From NCBI GenBank assembly GCA_001602925.1, contig LUZT01000006.1, forward strand, positions 126,569-190,568: DNA of 64,000 nt, read 5' to 3'. Positions 1 through 7,996 of this stretch are shown here, piece by piece. The notes beneath the pieces were generated by a model that did not search any database, was not told where the DNA came from, and saw only the letters and a list, made by a program, of their open reading frames with translations. Every line of letters begins with the position of its first letter. Positions within the stretch are counted from its first letter, which is position 1. This DNA comes from Chlorobiales bacterium Clorobi_01 (GTDB lineage: Bacteria; Bacteroidota; Chlorobiia; Chlorobiales; Chlorobiaceae). The position numbers were made by a program, and so were the translations under genes.

Positions 1-564
1 CAGAATATCGCCGATAACTTTTTCAGCGGCCTGATCATTTTGCTGGAACGCCCGGTCAAGGTCGGCGACCGCATTCAGGTCGGAGAGATCAATGGGGATG
101 TTGTCAGGATAGCCATCCGCTCGACGACGCTTCTGACCAACGACAATATCAACATCATCATTCCGAATTCGGAATTCGTTTCAAAGCAGGTCATCAACTG
201 GAGCCACAATGACCGGAGTCTCAGGGTATCGGTGCCTGTCGGAGTTGCCTATGGTTCCGATCCGGAACAGGTTAAACATGTGCTGCTTGGTGTCGCGGAG
301 AATCACCCCGATATTCTGACCAAGCCTTCTCCAGCGGTGCTTTTTTCCGATTTTGGCAACAGTTCGCTGGATTTCGAGCTTCTTGTCTGGACAGAGACAC
401 GAATCCAGACGCCACGCTTTCTGCGGAGCGAACTGAACTACAGGATTTTCGATGCCTTCAGGAAGAACGGTATCGAGATTCCCTTCCCGCAGACCGACCT
501 GCATATCAGAAGCAGTGATATCCCGTTGTGGGAACCGCGTGAACGGAAGAACCCAACAGGGTGA
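1..564 (+). CDS. MscS-family mechanosensitive channel, 3' part
   Basis: The frame is open from the first base, so this is the C-terminal 187 codons of a gene that starts outside the window. The fragment opens with NIADNFFSG, then LLERPVKVGDRI and IIPNSEF. These mark the end of the pore-lining helix and the beta domain of small-conductance mechanosensitive channels (MscS). The remainder is the cytoplasmic alpha/beta vestibule. Such proteins sit in the inner membrane and release solutes on hypo-osmotic shock. Pore and any extra N-terminal domains cannot be judged from this piece. No terminator is evident after the stop. Confidence 0.88.
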   Translation, partial: QNIADNFFSGLIILLERPVKVGDRIQVGEINGDVVRIAIRSTTLLTNDNINIIIPNSEFVSKQVINWSHNDRSLRVSVPVGVAYGSDPEQVKHVLLGVAENHPDILTKPSPAVLFSDFGNSSLDFELLVWTETRIQTPRFLRSELNYRIFDAFRKNGIEIPFPQTDLHIRSSDIPLWEPRERKNPTG

Positions 565-897
565 TGTGTGAGGCTTTCTAGAGCCGTTACCGGCGAGGTT
601 TTGGTATTAAGCGATTTGATTGCTACCATGTAAAAGCGCATACAGTTATAGAAATCATTCATCGAGCGGGCATCACAGAAGGACATCTCCCACTATCTGT
701 TGCGCCTCTCGGTACCTGCTCTCCGCAGTGCACGAGTATCTCTGACCGCATGTGGTTTTTCTCGCGGCCAGTGTTTGCCGATCCGAAATATCCTTTCCGG
801 TCGATTTTCAGCCAAATTCCGAGGTGTCCGCCAACGTGACTTCACGGCTTTTCGCCGGTCACGAGCCTGCTCGCAGCAAAGCGAGAAAGGAGGTTTT
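565..897. other. 333-base gap upstream of the KamA-like gene
   Basis: I see no convincing gene, RNA or strong hairpin here. The plus-strand frame of the next gene stays open back to about base 700, but that extension is arginine- and serine-rich, has no family match I recognise, and ends at a perfect ribosome-binding site for the downstream ATG. I therefore treat it as untranslated leader and promoter region. Confidence 0.5.
886..893 (+). promoter_or_regulatory. Ribosome-binding site deciding the KamA-like start
   Basis: AAAGGAGG matches the anti-Shine-Dalgarno sequence perfectly and ends 4 bases before the ATG at 898. It rejects the roughly 66-residue longer start upstream. Confidence 0.8.
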
Positions 898-2199
898 ATG
901 CTCTCTTACCAGTCATATACAGCAAACAATATCCACGAGCTTCCACAATTCGACTGTATCTCTCCGGAGCAACTTCATGCGATCAAGGTGGTTTCCGAGG
1001 TTTACCCGTTCAGGGTCAACAGCCATGTCGCCGAAAACCTCATCGACTGGAGTAACATTCCCGATGATCCCCTGTTCCGGCTGACCTTTCCGCAGGCCGG
1101 AATGCTCTCTGGCGACGACTACACGATGCTCTCCGGCCTGGTAGCATCGAATGCCGATCCCTCGCTCATCCGCGAGGAAGCGAGGAAGATTCAGCTTCGG
1201 CAGAATCCGAATCCCGCGGGCCAGATGGAGCTGAACACTCCATGGCTCGATGATGAACCCCTTCACGGAATGCAGCACAAGTACCGCGAAAGCGTCCTGT
1301 TTTTCCCGCTCGAAGCGCAGGTTTGCCACGCCTATTGCACCTACTGTTTCCGGTGGCCGCAGTTCTCCGGAGTGGAGAACCTGAAGTTCGCCAACGACAG
1401 CATAGAGCGGCTGGTCGAGTATCTCGAACAGCATCCGGAGGTGAAGGATGTCATTTTTACGGGCGGCGATCCGATGGTGATGAGTACGATGCTTATCAAA
1501 AAATACATGCAACCGCTGCTTGGTGTTTCGACGCTGAAAACCATCCGGATCGGGACCAAGTCGCTCAGCTGGTGGCCGCAGCGCTATACCGCCGAAGCTG
1601 ATGCAGACGAGCTGCTTCGGTTTTTCGAGGAGATCGTCGCTTCGGGCAGGCATCTGGCGATCATGGCGCACATCAGCCATCCCCGTGAAATCGCCACGCC
1701 GGATGCAACTGAGGCGATTCGCCGCATCCGCTCGACCGGCGCGGTGATACGGAGCCAGTCGCCGGTGGTGCGGCACGTCAACGACGACCCCGACGTCTGG
1801 CGCGAGATGTGGCAGAAACAGGTGCAGCTCGGCATCATTCCCTACTACATGTTCGTGGAGCGCGACACCGGCCCGAAGCACTACTTCGAAGTGCCGCTCG
1901 CCGAGGCGCTCGATATTTACAACGGAGCCTATCAGCAGATGTCGGGGCTTGGCCGCACGGTTCGCGGGCCGTCGATGTCCTGCTCGCCCGGCAAGGTGAT
2001 CGTGGAGGATGTCGCCGAGATCAACGACGAAAAGGTGTTCGTGTTCAAGTTTACCCAGAGCCGCAATCCCGAATGGACCAACAAAACCTTCCTCGCCGGG
2101 TTTGACGAGAACGCATCGTGGATCGATGACCTGGCCCCCGCGTTCGGCGAGGACTCATTCTTTTTTGAACCTGAACTGATGAGGAGGTACAGCAGCTAA
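898..2199 (+). CDS. KamA-family radical SAM aminomutase-like protein
   Basis: This 433-residue protein resembles the lysine 2,3-aminomutase (KamA) family, which moves amino groups using a 4Fe-4S cluster, S-adenosylmethionine and PLP. The cluster motif CxxxCxxC is at C143, C147 and C150 (CHAYCTYCF), followed by FTGGDP, the SAM-contacting glycine motif. The region that in KamA reads PGGGGK (PLP lysine) is here SCSPGKV with K366, and the family's nearby substrate-binding aspartate appears replaced by serine, so lysine is probably not the substrate. I chose the ATG at 898 because AAAGGAGG lies 4 bases upstream; longer starts lack such a site. It converges on bchJ. Family placement is firm; the reaction is unknown. 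Confidence 0.8.
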   Translation: MLSYQSYTANNIHELPQFDCISPEQLHAIKVVSEVYPFRVNSHVAENLIDWSNIPDDPLFRLTFPQAGMLSGDDYTMLSGLVASNADPSLIREEARKIQLRQNPNPAGQMELNTPWLDDEPLHGMQHKYRESVLFFPLEAQVCHAYCTYCFRWPQFSGVENLKFANDSIERLVEYLEQHPEVKDVIFTGGDPMVMSTMLIKKYMQPLLGVSTLKTIRIGTKSLSWWPQRYTAEADADELLRFFEEIVASGRHLAIMAHISHPREIATPDATEAIRRIRSTGAVIRSQSPVVRHVNDDPDVWREMWQKQVQLGIIPYYMFVERDTGPKHYFEVPLAEALDIYNGAYQQMSGLGRTVRGPSMSCSPGKVIVEDVAEINDEKVFVFKFTQSRNPEWTNKTFLAGFDENASWIDDLAPAFGEDSFFFEPELMRRYSS

Positions 2200-2258
2200 G
2201 CCGCGTGGCCAGCGAGGCGCTGACAGTTTTGCCGGACGCATCGCTGACAGAGCTGCGT

Positions 2259-2834
2259 TCAGATGTGGCAGAGGTAGTTGCAACGGATCGCGTCGCCCTC
2301 TTTGCGGATGTCGGCCTTGATCTCGGTCTTGGGGTTGACCAGCTCGCGGAGCAGGGCGGTGAAGGTGCCGAGGTAGAAATTGCCCACCACTGGATGTGAG
2401 GGGAAGGTTACCTTGACCATGACGTTTGGTGACGGCTTCGAGCCGTAACTGAACTCGCCGCTTCCGGCGAAGGTCCAGGCGTTTTTGCTGATGGCGAAGA
2501 GGAACACCTTGAAAGCCAGGCCTGCAGGGAGCAGCTTGACAATCGTTTGGAACGGGCCGGGAATGCGCACTTTGAGGAGATACTTCGCGGTACGTTCCCC
2601 CGACTCCTTGAGGATTCCCGCGGTGGCCGTTTCGCCGATTTCTTTCTGCAGGGCGGTGACCAGCGAGTGGAATTTGGACTCTTCGACCATCTCCGATGGC
2701 AGGTTGTTGATCAGGTAGCCCTGACCAATCTTTTTCAGAAGTTTCTCGGTTTCGTTTTTCCCGTAGGCGGTTTCAAGGGCGCCGACGGTCTGTATGATGG
2801 AGTTCGGTCCGATTCGTGATGGGCTGCTGCTCAT
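2259..2834 (-). CDS. bchJ: BchJ-type V4R protein (bacteriochlorophyll 8-vinyl metabolism)
   Basis: The 191-residue product starts MSSSPSRIGPNSIIQ and has the layout of BchJ: an N-terminal helical region and a C-terminal V4R (4-vinyl reductase) domain with FTALLRELVN and a final cysteine pair RCNYLC. The name comes from mutants that accumulate divinyl protochlorophyllide. As I recall, in Chlorobaculum the true 8-vinyl reductase is BciA, and BchJ more likely helps by carrying substrate or regulating. It lies 37 bases after the stop of the lipoprotein gene on the same strand, so the two may be cotranscribed. A start 23 codons earlier (2903) would overlap that gene and has no better ribosome-binding site. 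No catalytic residues can be assigned. Confidence 0.8.
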   Translation of the reverse strand: MSSSPSRIGPNSIIQTVGALETAYGKNETEKLLKKIGQGYLINNLPSEMVEESKFHSLVTALQKEIGETATAGILKESGERTAKYLLKVRIPGPFQTIVKLLPAGLAFKVFLFAISKNAWTFAGSGEFSYGSKPSPNVMVKVTFPSHPVVGNFYLGTFTALLRELVNPKTEIKADIRKEGDAIRCNYLCHI

Positions 2835-2871
2835 TGAAAAAATAGAGGTCTTGTTTTTGCGTTGATTGCCG

Positions 2872-4626
2872 TTATGGTTTCTCGGGCGATTCGGTTCTGT
2901 CAAGGCCGGATTGCCGGATCGAGGGAATATCGAGCCTGATATTTTCGGTTGTCCAGCCTCCCCTGATTGTTACGGTCAGAGCCGTAAAGGGATCGGATGG
3001 CGCAAACGGGGTAAACGATCCACCGTTCCATTTCGTCATGGGCGAAACTGTTCCGTTGGCTGATGGAATGAATCCGGAAATGGTGTACTCGCCTGCCGGA
3101 AGATCGTGGAAACCGAAACTGAATGTGCCATCTGCGTTTGTCTTGGCCACCATGCGCTGGCCACTCTCCCAGCCGCTGCGACGGGCTTCGACGACAACCG
3201 CTGGAGCGTTTGCCCTGCCAGAGCCGCTGATTTCTCCATACGCTTCAGGGCCGGCGGTGCTGAAGCGCGATTTCACCAATGCTGTTTTTGACGGTTCGCC
3301 GACAAACCCCTTGAGCATACCAGGCCTGACCTGTACCAGGTAGTCCTTGCTGTGCTGGAACCCCTGTGATGCCACAATGGCGAACGTTCGGCTGTCGATT
3401 CGGGAGATGGTGAACGGTACCGGTATCTGCTGGCCTTTTTCGGACAAAGAAAACGTTACGGCTGGCTTGACCGATGATTCGACCACCGGCAGGTTGCATT
3501 GCAACTCAATCGACGAGCCCGATTCAGGACGGATCGTTTCGGTGATGACGTTGTTTTCACCGTCAGCCGGTACGATGCTGGCCGACAGTTCCGGGTAGCG
3601 TTCCGTGCGGGGATTACCGGAGTATTTCAGTTCTGAAGTCTGGCCTGCGTTTCCGCCGGGTGAGAATCGGAGACGGTACCAGGCGCGTCCCTCCATCGGC
3701 CCGGTCAGGAGGCGGAAGGTGCTGCCATCACGACTTCTTGAAGGCGAGAAATAGCCAAGTACAGGCAGGATGGTGCCGGTGGCGGTATTTTCGATCTGTA
3801 TTGCGGACAGGTCGAAGCTTCTTGCGGGAGTGGGGTTTTTGAAAGTGATCTCGATTTCCCGGTTGTTGAGGGTTCGACAAGAGCTCAGAGCGTTTGCCGA
3901 CAGGGCGTCCGGTGCGAACCGCATTGCAACTCCGGCCATGCCGGTATGCACCGTTGGTCTTGAGGTGACGGCGAATGTCTCTTCCTTGTGATCGAATGCC
4001 ACAATGCCCACCTCGCCAGTTGTAGCCACAATACGGTAACTGCCTGGAGCGAGATGCTGAAAACGGAACTCGCCAGACGGTCCAGTCTGGGTGATGTAGT
4101 CTGGCATTGCTTCCTGCAGGCGGCTTGACGGCGAAGGTGTATAGGCCATCACCGAGACGTTTCGGGCCGGGGCCAGACGGTTTGTCCATACCTGTCCTTC
4201 GATCGACCCCCGATCGATAACCGGGCCGGTTGAAAAGGCGAGTACCCAGCTCCGGTCGAGTTGGTGGTTTCCGTCCAGGCTTTTCAGCGGGGTGCGCAGC
4301 GTGAGTGTGTAGGTGCGGTTTTGTTGCAACGGCGAGTATAGCAGGATATCGGCCTCTTTACCGTGCATCGTTACCTCATAATCATCAATGCGCGGGGAGA
4401 AAAAAATCGATTTCAAAAGATCGGCCCTGTTGACATAGTGGGTGAAGCCGATGCGGATTTTCTCCGGTGAAGCATTGATCGAGGCGGTTGCGGGCAGGGA
4501 GCTGGTCACGCTGAGCGACGAGCGATCTGGTGGCCCGCCTGTTGGGGGGCGGTCAACGGCGCAGGCGCTGAATAACAGGGGAATCAGAATGGTCGCCAGA
4601 ATTTTCAGGCCGGGAAATTCTTTCAA
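2872..4626 (-). CDS. Lipoprotein with bacterial Ig-like (Big_5) N-terminal domain
   Basis: This is a predicted outer-membrane-linked lipoprotein of about 584 residues. A short basic and hydrophobic signal ends in a lipobox LLFSAC, followed by CAVDRPPTGGPPD. That Cys-then-PTGGPxD pattern is typical of the Ig-like-domain lipoproteins common in Bacteroidetes/Chlorobi. The Ig-like region follows (EKIRIGFTHYV, YTLTLRTPLKSLDG), then a carboxypeptidase-regulatory-like segment (GSIEGQVW... GEFRFQHLAPGSYRI) and a second such fold near the C-terminus (GTFSFGFHDLPAGEYTISG). I chose a TTG start at 4626 because AAGGGAG precedes it by 7 bases and it gives a compact signal peptide; the ATG at 4674 would add 16 residues. 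Function is unknown; attachment or polymer handling at the surface is a guess. Confidence 0.75.
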   Translation of the reverse strand: MKEFPGLKILATILIPLLFSACAVDRPPTGGPPDRSSLSVTSSLPATASINASPEKIRIGFTHYVNRADLLKSIFFSPRIDDYEVTMHGKEADILLYSPLQQNRTYTLTLRTPLKSLDGNHQLDRSWVLAFSTGPVIDRGSIEGQVWTNRLAPARNVSVMAYTPSPSSRLQEAMPDYITQTGPSGEFRFQHLAPGSYRIVATTGEVGIVAFDHKEETFAVTSRPTVHTGMAGVAMRFAPDALSANALSSCRTLNNREIEITFKNPTPARSFDLSAIQIENTATGTILPVLGYFSPSRSRDGSTFRLLTGPMEGRAWYRLRFSPGGNAGQTSELKYSGNPRTERYPELSASIVPADGENNVITETIRPESGSSIELQCNLPVVESSVKPAVTFSLSEKGQQIPVPFTISRIDSRTFAIVASQGFQHSKDYLVQVRPGMLKGFVGEPSKTALVKSRFSTAGPEAYGEISGSGRANAPAVVVEARRSGWESGQRMVAKTNADGTFSFGFHDLPAGEYTISGFIPSANGTVSPMTKWNGGSFTPFAPSDPFTALTVTIRGGWTTENIRLDIPSIRQSGLDRTESPEKP

Positions 4627-4750
4627 TGACGTGCTCCCTTCAGAGTTGAAAGCTGCTAAATTGTTTCTCAGCATGAAAATTCTTAAATTAAAAACTGAAG
4701 GTATTCTATGAAAGCGATTTGAGAAAAAAATCAGACAGAGTTTGAGATAG

Positions 4751-6217
4751 ATGGCCAGAAGAAATTTCAAGGTTCTTTATGTCTCTGGCGAGGGGTCTCC
4801 TTTTATAAGGGTCAGTTCTCTGGCCGACTACATGGCATCATTTCCCCAGGCGCTTGAAGAGGAAGGCTTCGAGGCTCGTATCATGATGCCAAAATACGGT
4901 ATCATCAACGACCGGAAGTTCCGCTTGCATGATGTGCTCAGGCTGTCGGACATCGAAGTCCCTCTCAAGGACAAGACCGATATGCTGCATATAAAGGTTA
5001 CTGCCCTCCCGTCAAGCAAGATCCAGACCTATTTTCTCTATAACGAGAAATATTTCAAGCGTTACGGGCTTTTTTCCGATATCCCGCTCGGCGGTGATCA
5101 CAAAGGCAGCGCGGAAAGACTCATCTTTTTCAGCGTCGGCGTGATGGAGACGCTTGTCCGCCTTGGCTGGCAGCCCGATATTATTCATTGCCACGACTGG
5201 CATGCAGGTCTGGTGGCGCTGCTCGCCAAAACGCGATACGCCAAGCATGACTTCTTCAAAAAGGTGAAGATCGTGCAGACCATTCATAATGTTTACCGCC
5301 AGGGCGTTTTTCCGTCGAAGGCGTTCCAGAAGCATCTCGATGCAGAGGTGTTCGATGCTCTCGAAATGGATGGCGCGGAGGTCAACCTGCTGGCTACCGG
5401 CATCAAACACGCCGATCTGGTCACTACCACATCGGATCGTTATGCCCGCCAGATCATCGATGATCCGGAGCTTTCGTTTGGCATGAACCAGGCTTTGCAG
5501 GCATGCGGAGATCGTTTTCACGGTATTCTCAACGGTATGGATACCCGCCAGTGGAATCCATCCTCGGACAAGCTCATCAAGAAGCGCTACAGTGCCGAAC
5601 AGCCGGAGATGAAACTCGAGGACAAGAAGGTGCTGCTCGAAGAGGTTGGTCTGCCATTTTCCGAAGAGACGCCGGTTGTCGGCGTGATCGGAAGCTTCGA
5701 TCAATACCAGGGCGCATCCCTTGTCCGGGAAAGCCTTGCAAAGCTTCTCGAACTTGATATTCAGCTCATCGTGTTCGGTTCGGGCGACAAGGAGTTCGAC
5801 CAGGCGCTCAAGGAGACCGCGGAAGAAAACGAGGGAAAGATGGCCTTCCAGCCCGAGTTTACTGATGCGTTTTACCACCAGATGATCGCCGGACTTGACA
5901 TTCTGCTCATGACCTCCCGCATCGAGGCGTGCGGCATGATGCAGATGTTTGCCATGAACTACGGCACCGTGCCGGTTGCCTACGCGGGTGGCGGTATCGT
6001 TGACACCATCGAGGAGGTCTCCGGCGACAAGGGTACCGGCTTCATCTTCACCGACTACACGCCCGAGGCGCTGACGGCGAAGTTGCAGGAGGCGCTGGCA
6101 CTGTTTGCCGACAGGGAGCGCTGGAGCGCGCTCATGCTCGAATGCATGGGGCGCGATTTTTCGTGGAGCACGTCGGCGGGGCAGTATGCCGAGCTCTACC
6201 GAAATCTGCTTGGCTGA
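4751..6217 (+). CDS. glgA: Glycogen/starch synthase-like glycosyltransferase (GT5)
   Basis: The 488-residue protein has the two Rossmann-like halves of GT-B glycogen synthases, which add ADP-glucose to alpha-1,4-glucan in the cytoplasm. The C-terminal half carries SRIEACGMMQMFAMNYGTVP and GGGIVDTI, matching the glutamate and glycine-rich nucleotide-sugar site of the family; the N-terminal half has IIHCHDWHAGLVALL. The usual N-terminal KTGGL motif is absent and the corresponding stretch reads RVSSLADYMASFP. This is the atypical clade shared with Bacteroidetes, so activity should be regarded as likely but not certain. It starts a long plus-strand gene run and diverges from the lipoprotein gene with 124 bases between starts. 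Confidence 0.8.
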   Translation: MARRNFKVLYVSGEGSPFIRVSSLADYMASFPQALEEEGFEARIMMPKYGIINDRKFRLHDVLRLSDIEVPLKDKTDMLHIKVTALPSSKIQTYFLYNEKYFKRYGLFSDIPLGGDHKGSAERLIFFSVGVMETLVRLGWQPDIIHCHDWHAGLVALLAKTRYAKHDFFKKVKIVQTIHNVYRQGVFPSKAFQKHLDAEVFDALEMDGAEVNLLATGIKHADLVTTTSDRYARQIIDDPELSFGMNQALQACGDRFHGILNGMDTRQWNPSSDKLIKKRYSAEQPEMKLEDKKVLLEEVGLPFSEETPVVGVIGSFDQYQGASLVRESLAKLLELDIQLIVFGSGDKEFDQALKETAEENEGKMAFQPEFTDAFYHQMIAGLDILLMTSRIEACGMMQMFAMNYGTVPVAYAGGGIVDTIEEVSGDKGTGFIFTDYTPEALTAKLQEALALFADRERWSALMLECMGRDFSWSTSAGQYAELYRNLLG

Positions 6218-6226
6218 GGTGGTGCG

Positions 6227-6820
6227 ATGGAGTTTGCGAAGGTGCTTTTTCTTGACCGGGACGGAACGATCAACCGCGACATTGGCAGCTATGTTTCGAG
6301 CCGCGAGGAGTTCATCCTGATCGACCGCGCGGACGAGGCCATCGCGATTGCGCGCGAGGCGGGGTTCCGGATCGTGCTCATCACCAACCAGGCGGGCATC
6401 GCCCGTGGCATCGTGACGCCCCAGGATGTCGAGGATGTGAACGACTATCTCAACGAACTGCTGGCGGAGCGCCAGACCTCGTACGACCGCTGCTACTACT
6501 GCCCGGCGCATCCAAACTATCCACATCCCGAGTACGACCGCTTCATCGATCACCGCAAACCCTCGCCCCGCATGGTGGAACAGGCCATCGCCGACCTGCG
6601 CGAGGAGGGCATCGAGGTCGATCGCGACGCCTCGTTTTTCATCGGCGACAAGCTGATCGATGTCGAGTGCGGCCAGCGGGCCGGGTTGAAAACGATACTC
6701 GTCAGAACCGGCCACAACGAGGAGTCGCTCTGCGAGCAGCAACAGATTTTTCCGGATCATGTCGCCGACGATCTCTACCAGGCCGTCACCGGCTACATTC
6801 TGTCGCAGGCATCCCGCTGA
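6227..6820 (+). CDS. gmhB: GmhB-type HAD phosphatase (heptose-1,7-bisphosphate 7-phosphatase-like)
   Basis: A 197-residue HAD-superfamily phosphatase. Motif I is FLDRDGTIN (D10, D12), motif II is LITNQ, the zinc-loop region is CYYCPAHPNYPHPEYD, motif III is HRKPSP and motif IV is GDKLIDVECG. The order and the Cys/His loop are those of GmhB and histidinol-phosphatase relatives. GmhB dephosphorylates heptose 1,7-bisphosphate for LPS core or S-layer heptose. GAGGTGG precedes the start, and only 9 bases separate it from glgA and again from hemW, so the three are probably one transcript. Substrate is inferred from family only. Confidence 0.82.
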   Translation: MEFAKVLFLDRDGTINRDIGSYVSSREEFILIDRADEAIAIAREAGFRIVLITNQAGIARGIVTPQDVEDVNDYLNELLAERQTSYDRCYYCPAHPNYPHPEYDRFIDHRKPSPRMVEQAIADLREEGIEVDRDASFFIGDKLIDVECGQRAGLKTILVRTGHNEESLCEQQQIFPDHVADDLYQAVTGYILSQASR

Positions 6821-6829
6821 GGTGCCCTG

Positions 6830-7957
6830 ATGATCTGCCTCTATGTTCACATTCCCTTCTGCCGGGAGCGTTGTTCCTACTGCGATTTTTTTCTTGTCAC
6901 AAAACCCGGTTTCGTTGAGCGCTTTTTCGAGGCGCTTGCCGTTGAGACGGCTTCAAAAATATCACTCATCAAAGGCCAGACGATCAAGGCGATCCATTTT
7001 GGCGGAGGCACGCCGTCGCTGGTCTCACCGACTTTCATTGATGCTTGGCTGTCGCAGGTCTCCGGCTTGGTCCGAATCTCCGCTGAAACCGAAATCACGC
7101 TCGAAGCCAATCCCGAAGATCTTTCGTTCGCCTCGCTTGATGCGCTGCAATCGGTCGGCGTCAACCGTCTCTCCATTGGTGTGCAGTCCTTTGCCGACCG
7201 CAAGCTCCGGGCGCTCGGACGAGCGCATTCGGCTGCCGACGCCCGCCGTGTTGTCTCGGAAGCGCTCGAACGCTTTCCGTCGGTCAGCATCGATCTGATG
7301 TGCGGCGCGGAGGGGGAGACGCTCGCCGAGTGGGAGGGCGACCTTCGTGCGGCGCTCGATCTTCGTCCACAGCACATCTCGATCTATATGCTCACGCTCG
7401 AAGAGAAGACCCGGCTGTGGCGCGATGTGCGGAAAGGTCTCCGTGACCTGCCCGGCGAGGAGGCGCAGGCGGCGATGTACCGGATGGCCGCGCTGATGCT
7501 TGGCGGCGCGGGATACCGCCACTACGAAATTTCCAACTTCGCGCTCGAAGGGCATCACTCGCGCTACAACCTCGCGAGCTGGATGCGCGAACCGTACCTC
7601 GGTTTCGGCCCGGCGGCACACAGCTTTCTCGTCGATGGCGACACCGAGACGCGCTTCTCGAACGTGAGCAGCCTGACGCGCTACCTCGCTGATCCCGTCG
7701 GCGCGGTCGATTTTCGCGAGGTGTTGACCGAAGCGCAGCGCTTCGACGAACAGGTTTTTCTCTCCCTGAGAATCCGCAAACCGCTGTCTGTTGGGTTTTT
7801 GCGAAAAGGGCATAAATTAGGGCATCAGCATCTCGATGACATCCTTGTTACGCTACGGGAAAAAGGGTGGATCGGTGTCGAAAAGGGCACGGTGACGCTG
7901 ACCGAAGAAGGCTTTCTTTTTGCCGATCATGTGGCCGCCGAACTGCTTTCGGAGTGA
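6830..7957 (+). CDS. hemW: HemW-like radical SAM protein (heme chaperone)
   Basis: This 375-residue protein begins MICLYVHIPFCRERCSYCDF. The cluster cysteines C11, C15 and C18 form CxxxCxxC and the next position is aspartate followed by phenylalanine. Genuine coproporphyrinogen dehydrogenase HemN has CxxxCxxCxC, so this is HemW, thought to insert heme into respiratory proteins, rather than the anaerobic porphyrin enzyme. Other supports are FGGGTPS, the SAM site, and RLSIGVQSF. A GAGGTG ribosome-binding site precedes the ATG. A role in tetrapyrrole handling suits the organism but is not shown. Confidence 0.85.
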   Translation: MICLYVHIPFCRERCSYCDFFLVTKPGFVERFFEALAVETASKISLIKGQTIKAIHFGGGTPSLVSPTFIDAWLSQVSGLVRISAETEITLEANPEDLSFASLDALQSVGVNRLSIGVQSFADRKLRALGRAHSAADARRVVSEALERFPSVSIDLMCGAEGETLAEWEGDLRAALDLRPQHISIYMLTLEEKTRLWRDVRKGLRDLPGEEAQAAMYRMAALMLGGAGYRHYEISNFALEGHHSRYNLASWMREPYLGFGPAAHSFLVDGDTETRFSNVSSLTRYLADPVGAVDFREVLTEAQRFDEQVFLSLRIRKPLSVGFLRKGHKLGHQHLDDILVTLREKGWIGVEKGTVTLTEEGFLFADHVAAELLSE

Positions 7958-7996
7958 ATGCCCGGCTGATACGAATTGTCTAACAACCAGTCCCGA

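Noticed and set aside
898-2199. Lysine 2,3-aminomutase for acetyl-beta-lysine (ablA)
   Set aside because: No acetyltransferase partner nearby and the substrate/PLP block differs from known lysine enzymes.
5012-6850. 612-codon minus-strand frame antisense to glgA and gmhB
   Set aside because: It lies fully opposite two well supported genes, has no family motif or ribosome-binding site, and arises from GC-rich third positions.
6830-7957. Anaerobic coproporphyrinogen dehydrogenase HemN
   Set aside because: The fourth cysteine of the HemN motif (CxxxCxxCxC) is absent; the sequence fits HemW.
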